A stretch of 53,933 nucleotides of DNA from Aliihoeflea sp. 40Bstr573 (lineage in GTDB: Bacteria > Pseudomonadota > Alphaproteobacteria > Rhizobiales > Rhizobiaceae): the NCBI RefSeq assembly GCF_024105655.1, contig NZ_JAAAMH010000019.1:1-53933 (forward strand), written 5' to 3'. Below are positions 8,598-16,271 of this stretch, piece after piece (the stretch's first letter is position 1; every line of letters begins with the position of its first letter). A program made the position numbers and the translations under genes. The notes under the pieces were generated by a model. It saw only the letters and a program-made list of their open reading frames with translations. It ran no database searches and had not been told where the DNA came from.

Positions 8598-10126
8598 TTG
8601 GTGACGACCCCCTCGCGTGTGTCGAAGCCGAAATAGGCACGGTCGAACGCCGGGTCGACCCGCAGAGCGTCGGCCTGACCATCGAGTTCCACCGTGCCGT
8701 GACGAAGCACATAGGCACGGTCGGCGGCCATCAGCGCCCGATTGGCATTCTGTTCCATCAGCAGGATCGTAAGACCGCCCTCGCTCAGCGCGGACAGGGT
8801 CTCATAGACGCTATCGATCATTAGCGGCGCAAGGCCAAGCGACGGCTCGTCGAGGAGAAGCAGCTTCGGCTCCGCCAGAAGGGCGCGGGCGATGGCCAGT
8901 TGCTGCTGCTCGCCGCCCGACAACTTGCCGGCATAGCCCTTGAGCCGAGACCGGAGGACGGGGAAGCGCTCGAGCACGTCTTCGAAGCGCCTTGCAGCGT
9001 CCAGTTCCGAGCGGCGCGTGGTCTGGCCGATGCGCAGGTTCTCCTCGACCGTCAGGTTCGAAAGGATTCGCCGACCTTCCGGCACCAGCGCAATGCCCAT
9101 TTCGACGCGCGCCGCCGTCCGCTCGCTTGCAAGCGGACCACCGTTATAGGAGATCGTGCCGGAGCCGGCGCGGGTCAGACCTGCGATGGCCGACAGGAGC
9201 GTCGACTTGCCGGCGCCATTTGGGCCGATGACGGCAACGAATTCACCGTCGCCGACTGCTATCGAAACGTTCGAAAGGGCACGGACGGAGCCGTAGTCGA
9301 CGACCAGGTCCTCGATTTTCAGCAGCGGCGCGGTATCCTGGATGACCGTCGCTTGCACGCGCTCGCGAACGCGCGTGCCCGTCTGGTGGGTGGCGCCAAG
9401 ATAGGCTTCTCGCACCGTCTGGTCGGTCTGGACCTGTGTCGGACTTCCCTTCGAAATGGTCTTGCCGCGCGCCAAAACCTGGACACGGTCGCAGAGCTTC
9501 ATGATGAGCTGCATGTTGTGCTCGATGACCAGAATCCCGCAGTCATAGCGGTCGCGGATGGCAGTGATCCGGGTCAGGAGATCGGCTGCCTCCTGAGGGC
9601 TGAGGCCAGCTGCCGGTTCGTCGAGCAATAGGTAGCGCGGCGTTATCGCGAGCGCCCGTCCGATGCCGACAAGGCGCTGCTCGCCATAGGCAAGAGCGCT
9701 GGCCGTGACGTGTTGCCGTGCGGCGATGCCAAGGTAGTCCAGGATTTCTGCTGCACCATCGCGGGCCTGCGAACGCGACAGGCCGATCCCGACGCCCGCC
9801 ATTTCGACGTTTTCAAGGACCGTCATGTCGGGGAACAGCCGCGCGGCCTGAAAGGTGCGCCCGAGACCGCGGCGCGGGAACTGGTGCGGCGCCCAGCCGG
9901 TCGTCGGCTGGCCGTCGAGCTCAACGGTGCCCACGCTCGGCTCCTGAAAGCCGCTCAGGACGTTGACCAGCGTCGTCTTGCCGGCACCGTTCGGACCGAT
10001 CAGCCCGAGAATCTCTCCTCGAGCCAGGTCGAGATCAATCCCCTCGAGGGCGCGGAGGCCCTCGAAATGAACGCCGACGCCGCGCGCTGTCAATGAGTTG
10101 CGTGTGTCGCCGGCATTCCGTTCCAT
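8594..10126 (-). CDS. Fused double ABC ATPase (LivG-LivF in one chain)
   Basis: This 510-residue protein contains both ATPases of the Liv importer in a single polypeptide; normally livG and livF are separate genes of ~250 and ~235 codons. The first half has Walker A GPNGAGKTT near residues 44-52, a degenerate signature (AYGEQR) and Walker B LLLDEPAAGL. It resembles LivG, including the long ENVEMAGVG region. The second half has its own GPNGAGKST, a full LSGGEQQQLAIARAL signature and LLLDEPSLGLAPLM, as in LivF. The linker lies around residues 240-270 (RVRERVQATVIQDTAPLLK). It drives the LivHM channel. The ATG at 10126 follows the binding-protein stop by 23 bp. Confidence 0.92.
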   Translation of the reverse strand: MERNAGDTRNSLTARGVGVHFEGLRALEGIDLDLARGEILGLIGPNGAGKTTLVNVLSGFQEPSVGTVELDGQPTTGWAPHQFPRRGLGRTFQAARLFPDMTVLENVEMAGVGIGLSRSQARDGAAEILDYLGIAARQHVTASALAYGEQRLVGIGRALAITPRYLLLDEPAAGLSPQEAADLLTRITAIRDRYDCGILVIEHNMQLIMKLCDRVQVLARGKTISKGSPTQVQTDQTVREAYLGATHQTGTRVRERVQATVIQDTAPLLKIEDLVVDYGSVRALSNVSIAVGDGEFVAVIGPNGAGKSTLLSAIAGLTRAGSGTISYNGGPLASERTAARVEMGIALVPEGRRILSNLTVEENLRIGQTTRRSELDAARRFEDVLERFPVLRSRLKGYAGKLSGGEQQQLAIARALLAEPKLLLLDEPSLGLAPLMIDSVYETLSALSEGGLTILLMEQNANRALMAADRAYVLRHGTVELDGQADALRVDPAFDRAYFGFDTREGVVTN

Positions 10127-10149
10127 GGCCAGATCCTTTCCTGTCGCTC

Positions 10150-11319
10150 TCAGCGGCCTGGAATCTTCTCTGGGGCCCGCAGCTCGACGGCGCTGTGCTT
10201 GCCGTCCTGAACCTGCATGATGACCATGGGGCGCTCGAAGTTGATGTGGGTGTTCTCGTCGAAGCTGGTCGGACCCACCAGCAGCGGTTCGTCCTTGAAC
10301 TTCTCGAACTCCGCCTTGATTGCGTCGGACTCGATCGAGCCTGCCCGCTCGGCCGCGACCTTGATGCCCTGGATCACCGAGTAGCCGGTCAGCGTGTGGG
10401 CGGTCGAGGGATGATTGCCATGCAGGGCGGTGAAGTCATCGATGAACTTCTTGACGTCAGGACGCGGGTCGTCGCCGAAAATTGAGCCCATGGCCGCGAA
10501 GTAGAAGTTCGAAAGGTCGGGCACGCTCTCGAGCCAGTAGTCACCATCCATGTCCTCGCCCGAGAGGATGGGCATGGTGAGACCCGCAGTGCGCAGTTGC
10601 CTCAGAGCACCTGGGCCAGCCGGCGTGAGGGTCGAGAGCAGCAGGACGTCCGGCTGCGGGTCCAGCGCCTTGATGCGCGTGATGTGGGTGGCGATCGACG
10701 CGTCATCCATCGTGAATGTGTCGACACCGACCAGCGCGGCGTCGCCGTTCTGTTCCTTGAACCTCGCCTGAAACGCGGCGCTCACCGACAGATCGTACTG
10801 GATGGTTGTCTGCGTCAGCGCGTAGGCTGTCTTCCAGCCCTTCGCGGTCGCGAACTCGGCCAATACTGTCCCGACCGTGTCGCTGGCGGTCGAAAAGCTG
10901 AAAGCGTAGGGTCCGATCCCCTCGACGCCGAACTTCGGATCTGCAGCGAAGGGCGCGATGGCAACCTTGCCCTGACTGTTGGCGGTGCGCGCGGCGGTAC
11001 CGCCGAAGTCGAAGTCACCGGTTACGATCACGATGTCGGCGCCCTGGTCGAGCACTTCCATCGCCGCGACCGCGCCCTGCGGGATCTCGCTCTTGGTGTC
11101 GGCATAGATGAGCTTGAGGGGACGGCCGAGAACGCCGCCGCCTTCATTGATCTCGTTCACCGCCATTTCGGCAGCTTTGGCCGGATCGGCGTCATACGCT
11201 GCGATGAACCCCGTCTGGGCAATCGCTGCGCCGATAATGATGGGCTTGGTTTCCTGAGCTTGTGCAGCGGACACAAAGCCCGCCATCAGGATTGAACTCG
11301 CCAGATATCTCATTTTCAT
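10150..11319 (-). CDS. Periplasmic substrate-binding protein of Liv-type ABC importer (LivK-like)
   Basis: A 389-residue periplasmic binding protein of the leucine/amide-binding family. It starts with a Sec signal peptide (MKMRYLASSILMAGFVSAAQA, cleavage probably after AQA). The mature start ETKPIIIGAAIAQTGFIAAYD is typical, and the later blocks AVNEINEGGGVLGRPLKLIY and FYFAAMGSIFGDDPRP fit the fold. It is first of the transport genes, just downstream of the dehydrogenase gene and upstream of the fused ATPase, as expected of the most highly expressed component. Its ligand is unknown; hydantoins, N-carbamoyl amino acids or amides are likely from context. Confidence 0.88.
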   Translation of the reverse strand: MKMRYLASSILMAGFVSAAQAQETKPIIIGAAIAQTGFIAAYDADPAKAAEMAVNEINEGGGVLGRPLKLIYADTKSEIPQGAVAAMEVLDQGADIVIVTGDFDFGGTAARTANSQGKVAIAPFAADPKFGVEGIGPYAFSFSTASDTVGTVLAEFATAKGWKTAYALTQTTIQYDLSVSAAFQARFKEQNGDAALVGVDTFTMDDASIATHITRIKALDPQPDVLLLSTLTPAGPGALRQLRTAGLTMPILSGEDMDGDYWLESVPDLSNFYFAAMGSIFGDDPRPDVKKFIDDFTALHGNHPSTAHTLTGYSVIQGIKVAAERAGSIESDAIKAEFEKFKDEPLLVGPTSFDENTHINFERPMVIMQVQDGKHSAVELRAPEKIPGR

Positions 11320-11357
11320 TGTTCACCCCTTTTATTATTTGCTTGCCGAAAAACTCT

Positions 11358-12500
11358 TCATGCACGTCCGCTGCGCAGCCTGACCGGGGAAAGCGTTGCG
11401 CTGCCAACCCCCAGGGAGGCGATGTTTTCGGGCATCGATGCACCGGTGATCAGCGCGGCGGCGGCGCGCGCCAGGGCCGGCGAGGTCTGGATGCCGTAGC
11501 CACCCTGGGCGGCGAGCCAGAAGAAGCCTTCCACCTCGTCGTCGTAACCAACCACAGGCGTCTTGTCGGAGACGAAACTGCGTAGCCCGGCCCATTTGCG
11601 ATCGACAGAGCGCACGGTGAAATCGGCCGCCTGGCTTATCCGGTCGATGGCGATCGCGATGTCGATCTCTTCGGGCTGTGCATCGCAGGGCGCGGACGGG
11701 GTCTCGTCGGCAGGCGATCCCAGCAGCCTTCCGGCATCGGGCTTGAAGTAGAACTTCTCGGAAATGTCGATGACCGTCGGCCAGGCCTCGACCGGCTGCG
11801 GCGGGTCGAAGGAGAAGATGAAGGCGCTGCGGCGCTTCGGCAAAAGTCCGATAGGGCGCGCACCCGCGAGGCCCGCGATCTCGTCGGCCCATGCGCCGGC
11901 GGCGTTGACGACGGCCCCGGCGCCAATCGAGCCGGCGGATGTCTCCACCGTCCAGTCCCCGCCGCGGCTCCTTGCCAACCCCACGACTTCCGCGTTCTGG
12001 ACGACACGGGTCTTGCGCGACCGCGCCCCACGCAGGAAGCCCGAATGGATTGCGTGGACGTCCAGATCGCTGGACGTTTCCTCGAGCAGGCCACCATCGA
12101 CATAGTCGGCCCTCAGCATCGGCGCGCGTTGCAGCACTTCGGCCGCATCCAGCATCCGCAGCGTCGGCACCAGCAGGACAGCCTCATCATAAAGCGCTTG
12201 CAGTTCCGCTCGCTGGTCGCTGCACGCCACCATGATCAACGGCCGTGGCGTCGAGAGAGGGTGCTCGCTGAAGCCGGCGGGAGGATTGGCGAAGAACGAC
12301 CCACTGGCGACCGTTAGTGCCCGGATTGCGGCATTGCCGTAGATCTCGGTAAACACCGCCGCCGAACGCCCCGTCGAATGGTAACCCGGCTGATGCTCGC
12401 GCTCGACCAGCACGACCGAGGCGGTCTTGGACAGTTCGTAGGCGAGCGAAGCGCCCGCTATCCCGGCTCCAATGACGACGAAATCTACCCGCTCGATCAT
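11358..12500 (-). CDS. FAD-dependent D-amino acid dehydrogenase, DauA (D-arginine dehydrogenase)-like
   Basis: A 380-residue flavoprotein of the DAO family that should oxidise a D-amino acid to the 2-oxo (imino) acid. The N-terminus has the Rossmann motif VIGAGIAGASLAYELS followed by LVEREHQPGYHSTGRSAA. That block, and NPPAGFSEHPLSTPRPL, AGLAGARPIGLLPKRRSAF, FYFKPDAGRLLGSPAD and WAGLRSFV, closely match the D-arginine dehydrogenase DauA of Pseudomonas aeruginosa as I know it. The last of these carries a conserved Arg near the active site. No signal peptide is present. It lies between the regulator and the importer on the same strand, so its product probably feeds from the D-carbamoylase reaction. 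Two copies of a putative operator lie just upstream. Confidence 0.88.
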   Translation of the reverse strand: MIERVDFVVIGAGIAGASLAYELSKTASVVLVEREHQPGYHSTGRSAAVFTEIYGNAAIRALTVASGSFFANPPAGFSEHPLSTPRPLIMVACSDQRAELQALYDEAVLLVPTLRMLDAAEVLQRAPMLRADYVDGGLLEETSSDLDVHAIHSGFLRGARSRKTRVVQNAEVVGLARSRGGDWTVETSAGSIGAGAVVNAAGAWADEIAGLAGARPIGLLPKRRSAFIFSFDPPQPVEAWPTVIDISEKFYFKPDAGRLLGSPADETPSAPCDAQPEEIDIAIAIDRISQAADFTVRSVDRKWAGLRSFVSDKTPVVGYDDEVEGFFWLAAQGGYGIQTSPALARAAAALITGASMPENIASLGVGSATLSPVRLRSGRA

Positions 12501-12520
12501 GAACCGATCTGAACAGGGTT

Positions 12521-12535
12521 TTTCCTATGTGACAA
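12521..12535 (+). promoter_or_regulatory. Putative XRE/cupin operator, copy A1
   Basis: TTTCCTATGTGACAA lies 20 bp upstream of the dehydrogenase start. It matches three other non-coding copies (12542-12556 minus, 43717-43731, 44467-44481). Copies A1 and A2 face each other with centres 21 bp apart, about two helical turns, as expected for two dimers on one DNA face. Confidence 0.5.
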
Positions 12536-12541
12536 GCAGAA

Positions 12542-12556
12542 TTTTCATAAAGGAAA
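12542..12556 (-). promoter_or_regulatory. Putative XRE/cupin operator, copy A2
   Basis: Read on the minus strand this is TTTCCTTTATGAAAA, inverted relative to copy A1 with six bases between them. It lies between the regulator gene stop (12590) and the D-amino acid dehydrogenase start (12500). The regulator just upstream is the likely ligand-responsive binder; this is inference. Confidence 0.5.
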
Positions 12557-12589
12557 AAAATGAACTGCCAGCGAGCCAGGCCCTCGCCG

Positions 12590-13258
12590 CTACATCACCA
12601 GCCCGTCTGTCTCGCTGCCAACATGATTGCCTTCCCCGGGCAGCGGATGCCAGCAGACCACGATGAGCCGGGCTTCCACCGCGCCGGTGCTCAGGTATGC
12701 ATGACCGAGGCCGCTGTCGAAATACAGGCTATCGCCCGGCTCCAGCACGCGAGGCGGCTCGCCCTCGATCTGGAAGGTGAGCTGGCCGTCGAGCACGTAG
12801 ACGAACTCTTCGCCGGGATGGTTGATGAAGCGGGTGAATTCCTCGACGCTGTGTGCCTTGATCGTCGCAAAAACCGGCATCATGCGCTTGTGGGTGCGCG
12901 CAGAGCACAGCATGTCCATGATGTAATAGTCGTTCTCGACCGTTTGCGCCTGTCCCTTTCTCTCGACCGTCACGAACTGCGATAGGCCCGGAGACGGCTT
13001 ATCGCTCAGCAGTTCACTCATCTCCATGTCGAAGGCGTAGGCGAGCCGGAGGATACTGTCATAGGTGAGCGCGATCAGGCCACGCTCGGCCTTGGAGATC
13101 GTCGACAGCGCGAGGCCGCTCCGGGCGCTCAGCTCGGCCAGCGTCCAACCGGCTGCCTTGCGTATGCTGCGCACACGCTCCCCGAAACCTGCTCTCTCCC
13201 ATTGTGGTGATGACACGGCTTTGATCTCCCCGGAGATCGGCTCAGGAATTGTCGGCAT
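12590..13258 (-). CDS. XRE-family regulator with C-terminal cupin domain
   Basis: A 222-residue regulator with an HTH_3 DNA-binding domain near residues 25-80 (GFGERVRSIRKAAGWTLAEL, then SGLALSTISKAERG) and a cupin sensor domain near 135-205 (EEFVYVLDGQLTFQIEGE, LEPGDSLYFDSGLGHAYL). This architecture often controls amino acid, polyamine or sugar catabolism, with the cupin binding a small ligand. I chose ATG at 13258 (MPTIPEP). A longer frame adds a tail without clear homology. It heads the hydantoin operon on the same strand. It is a paralogue in design of the regulator at 43831-44460. The TTTCCT motif pairs just downstream are candidate binding sites. Confidence 0.88.
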   Translation of the reverse strand: MPTIPEPISGEIKAVSSPQWERAGFGERVRSIRKAAGWTLAELSARSGLALSTISKAERGLIALTYDSILRLAYAFDMEMSELLSDKPSPGLSQFVTVERKGQAQTVENDYYIMDMLCSARTHKRMMPVFATIKAHSVEEFTRFINHPGEEFVYVLDGQLTFQIEGEPPRVLEPGDSLYFDSGLGHAYLSTGAVEARLIVVCWHPLPGEGNHVGSETDGLVM

Positions 13259-13765
13259 GGTCTGCTTTCCCAGTCGGATTGTCCAATGCTGCGCGTCGGC
13301 TACGCGAAACAAGATGCCTCGACACAAGCTTGTTTAGCCGGACCCGCCCGGCGCGAAGGCGCTAACCAACGACACGTTCCAGTCGGGTTTGGCGCGCGTA
13401 TGAGATCGAGGCGCGAGACGAAGTCGCACCTTGGGCCTCGGAGATCAAGCGTTTAGGATCATTGCAGCGTGCGCGTCACGCTGACTGTGCCGGAGCGGCA
13501 CCGGGCTGTTTCAGGTCGGTATGTTGAGAGACGGACTGGCGAGTCAGCAAGCGCACATAGCGCCCGGATGCGATGGGGAAGCGCGAGTTCGCTTGTCGAA
13601 CTTGCGATGCCGCCCAGCGGGCGGCCAAGCCTGACTGCTGGGCGGTTTTCGCCGTTCCGTGTATCATTTGACATTCCTTTGACGGCTGTTTCACGTTCAG
13701 ACCACTCTCCAAAGGGCAATCTCTCCTGGCTTGCACGAGCAGGCCACCAAATCAGGGAGATTGAA
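13259..13765. other. Intergenic region, no gene supported
   Basis: About 500 bp separates the divergent regulator gene from the small secreted protein. Open frames here on both strands look like noise (Arg- and Ser-rich, no ribosome sites). The promoters of both flanking genes should lie here, but no clear pair of boxes is evident. Confidence 0.4.
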
Positions 13766-14071
13766 ATGACCTACCACCACACCGCCATCAAGCTGGTCGC
13801 GGCTTCGCTCGCCGGCTTCGCGCTTTGCGGATCGGCCGTCAGCCAGGAAGCGCCTTATGTCGCCGGCAAGTACTCGGCCAACACTGAGCGCCTCTGGGAC
13901 CTGGGAATGGAGCCGGTCGAGGCTGCACCGGTGGACCCGGCTATCGACGAGAACGAAACGGCGACGTTCGCCTATGATCGCGAACCGCTGCGGTTCCCGC
14001 GGCCGCGGTTCATCGAGGAGCCCGTGTTTGGAAACTATTCAGCCAACGTACGAGCGCACGATTTGCGTTGA
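13766..14071 (+). CDS. Small secreted protein of unknown function
   Basis: A 101-residue protein with a clear Sec signal peptide: positively charged start (MTYHHTAIK), hydrophobic core (LVAASLAGFALCGSAV) and a likely cleavage site after AVS or SQE. The mature part is acidic and proline-rich. It carries a short repeated motif, AGKYSANT near its start and FGNYSANV near its end, which may be two copies of a binding or interaction element. The start is ATG at 13766 with AGGGAGA upstream. A longer frame extending back to 13469 lacks support. A rho-independent terminator follows, so it is probably monocistronic. I do not recognise the family. Confidence 0.65.
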   Translation: MTYHHTAIKLVAASLAGFALCGSAVSQEAPYVAGKYSANTERLWDLGMEPVEAAPVDPAIDENETATFAYDREPLRFPRPRFIEEPVFGNYSANVRAHDLR

Positions 14072-14132
14072 TCCCGCGGGTAGGGGGAGGTGAAACTCGG
14101 CGAAGACCGGAGCACTGATCTGTGACTTGCGT

Positions 14133-14164
14133 CGCCCGTCGACACCGCGGGCGGCGTTCTTTTT
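14133..14164 (+). terminator. Rho-independent terminator of the small secreted protein gene
   Basis: CGCCCG (14133-14138) pairs with CGGGCG (14148-14153) around a short loop, followed by GCGTTCTTTTT. This is a conventional stem with U-tract about 60 bp past the stop codon at 14071. Confidence 0.7.
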
Positions 14165-14469
14165 GGAGCATCGCGCCGGCTGGATATTTCCGCAGTGTCG
14201 TCAATAGGCGACGGGGAATGGATGGGTTGCTGGCAGCCATTTTTCGGGACTGCCATTCGCCTTTTCAATGCGCCTGTCGGCAAACGTCACCATAACCGCT
14301 GTTGATAAATACTCTGCCGCTCGCCCAGTTCCGAGTCTCGAAGACTCTCGTTCGCAGCCGCTCATCTCGCGCGTCAGTCGGTCGTCACAATCATCGGACC
14401 GAAGTTTTCGTTCAAAAAGGTGCTATTCTCTATCAGGCGCTTTACAATGATGCTTCTGGAGGTGCTGTC

Positions 14470-16227
14470 GTGGAGGCGACCAAGTCCCTCAAGATGTCTC
14501 TTCTGGGTCCATTCTCCCTGCTCGACGCGGAAGGACGGGAGATTGCGCCGCGTGGCCGCAAGGCGTGCGCCATTCTCGCCATGCTAGCGACGGGCCCGCA
14601 GGCCCGGCGCAGTCGTAAATGGCTGCAGGACCGGCTTTGGAGCGATCGCGACGGAGCACAAGGCGCCGCGAGCTTGCGACATGCGCTCTACGAGATACGC
14701 CAATCGCTGGGAGATCACCGGGACCTTCTTGAGGCCGACACCTTCGTTGTCAGCTTGGATACCACGCGCCTCCTGATCGATGTAAACCTGGACGACGCAT
14801 TGGAGCAATTTGCCGGCGAACCTCCAGAATTCCTGGAGGGCATAGATATCAGAGACGACGAATTCGAAGAATGGTTGCGCGAGCAGAGGGAGTACTGGCG
14901 CGACCGTTTGCGCGACAAGTCCCAGCGCGCCCGCGCCGAATTACGCCTGCATAGTGGCATCCACTCGGTTGCGGAGCTCGAGCCGTCCCGAACGGTATCG
15001 CTGCCGCAGACTGACGACTTTCTCGACACGATCATTGCGAGACTCAGTGACCCGGTTTTGCGGCGACTGGCTGTTGCAGTCTTGCCGTTCCAGAACAAGA
15101 CTGGCAACGCTGACTTGGCGTACTTCACGGATGGGTTGTCGGAAGACCTCGTTGAGCGCCTGTCGCGCGTGCGTTGGTTGCCGGTCATCGCTCGCAGTTC
15201 ATCGTTCACCGTCGCGGGCATCGCTAACAGTCACGCTACCATGTCGCAGCGGCTGGGGGCCCGTTACCTCATCGACGGAAGCGTCTCGATGCAGGGCGAC
15301 CGTTACGTATTGCGAGTCGATCTCAACAATGCTGAAGCCGGCGTCGTACTATCGTCCAGCACCTTCGATCTCCCAGTCGCCATCGATACAGATGCGCTTG
15401 AAGAAGTGCTGGCAGACATTGTCGGGCGCATAGAGACGAATATCGACTTTTGTGAACAGCGACGCGCCATAGAAGGCGCACGGCTAGGCAGTCCGTATGA
15501 CGAGCATGTCTGGCGGGGTCGCTGGCACCTGAACAAGTTGACCAGAAGAGATGCCGAGATCGCGCGGCACTACTTTGATCTTGCTTTGTTGACCAACCCA
15601 GAAGCTCCCGAGGCGTTGATCCAAAGTGGACTCTGGCACTTGTGGCATATCTGGACCCTTCGTGGCAGTCAGGAAGACGTCAAAACCATCATGCCGGACT
15701 TGAAGCGCGCGTATCAAGCTGACACGAGTGACGCACGCGGCTACACCTTGATGGCGATCGCACAGTCATGGTTGCGCAACCAGGAGCAGGCCATCGGCAA
15801 CCTGAGTCAGGCGATCGAGATCAATCCCAGCCTGGTCAAGGCCTATCAGCAAATCGGCACCTGCCATTATCTCGTCGACGAGCCCGAAAAGGCCATTCCG
15901 CATCTGGAGATGTCGATACGGCTCAGCCCGAGTGATCCGCACCTGTTCGTCTCCTTCGGCGAGCTTGCGATGGCGCATCTGATGCTCGGGCAGCACATCG
16001 AAGCCATGAATTTCGCGGCGCGTGCCCTCACATATCGACCGCACTACTGGTACGCGCACGTGGTGAGGCTCGCCTCGATCGAGCGGTCGGGCGATCGGGG
16101 CGCGCTGGAGGCGGCCCGCCGCGTCTTCGCGGATTCCGGCATCAGACTCACCGAGCGAGATTTCGAATGGGTACCGTTCAAGGACCAGAAATGGGTAGCA
16201 GAACTTAAGAGACACGCCGCGCTTTGA
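14470..16227 (+). CDS. Winged-helix (SARP/BTAD-type) regulator with TolB-like domain and TPR repeats
   Basis: A 585-residue probable transcription regulator. Residues ~8-100 form an OmpR/SARP-type DNA-binding winged helix (KMSLLGPFSLLDAEGREI, ASLRHALYEIRQSLGD). A helical BTAD-like region with EEWLREQREYWRDRL follows. A TolB/FlgO-like segment around residues 200-320 contains VAVLPFQNKTGNADLAYFTDGLSEDL and YLIDGSVSMQGDRYVLRVDL. The C-terminal ~220 residues are TPR repeats (AIGNLSQAIEINPSLVKAY and following). This layout is common in CadC- and adenylate-cyclase-like one-component regulators. The GTG at 14470 has GGAGG 7 bases upstream. An ATG at 14506 is the alternative. Its end overlaps or abuts the P450-peroxidase gene, so it probably controls or senses for that enzyme. 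The signal is unknown. Confidence 0.8.
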   Translation: MEATKSLKMSLLGPFSLLDAEGREIAPRGRKACAILAMLATGPQARRSRKWLQDRLWSDRDGAQGAASLRHALYEIRQSLGDHRDLLEADTFVVSLDTTRLLIDVNLDDALEQFAGEPPEFLEGIDIRDDEFEEWLREQREYWRDRLRDKSQRARAELRLHSGIHSVAELEPSRTVSLPQTDDFLDTIIARLSDPVLRRLAVAVLPFQNKTGNADLAYFTDGLSEDLVERLSRVRWLPVIARSSSFTVAGIANSHATMSQRLGARYLIDGSVSMQGDRYVLRVDLNNAEAGVVLSSSTFDLPVAIDTDALEEVLADIVGRIETNIDFCEQRRAIEGARLGSPYDEHVWRGRWHLNKLTRRDAEIARHYFDLALLTNPEAPEALIQSGLWHLWHIWTLRGSQEDVKTIMPDLKRAYQADTSDARGYTLMAIAQSWLRNQEQAIGNLSQAIEINPSLVKAYQQIGTCHYLVDEPEKAIPHLEMSIRLSPSDPHLFVSFGELAMAHLMLGQHIEAMNFAARALTYRPHYWYAHVVRLASIERSGDRGALEAARRVFADSGIRLTERDFEWVPFKDQKWVAELKRHAAL

Positions 16228-16271
16228 TTGCAGAGGCAGCCAGTCGGCAGCCATCATCTCGGGAGGGGTCA

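Noticed and set aside
13469-13765. A longer N-terminus for the small secreted protein
   Set aside because: The extension is Arg/Ser-rich and would bury the clear signal peptide, and a ribosome site sits right before ATG 13766.
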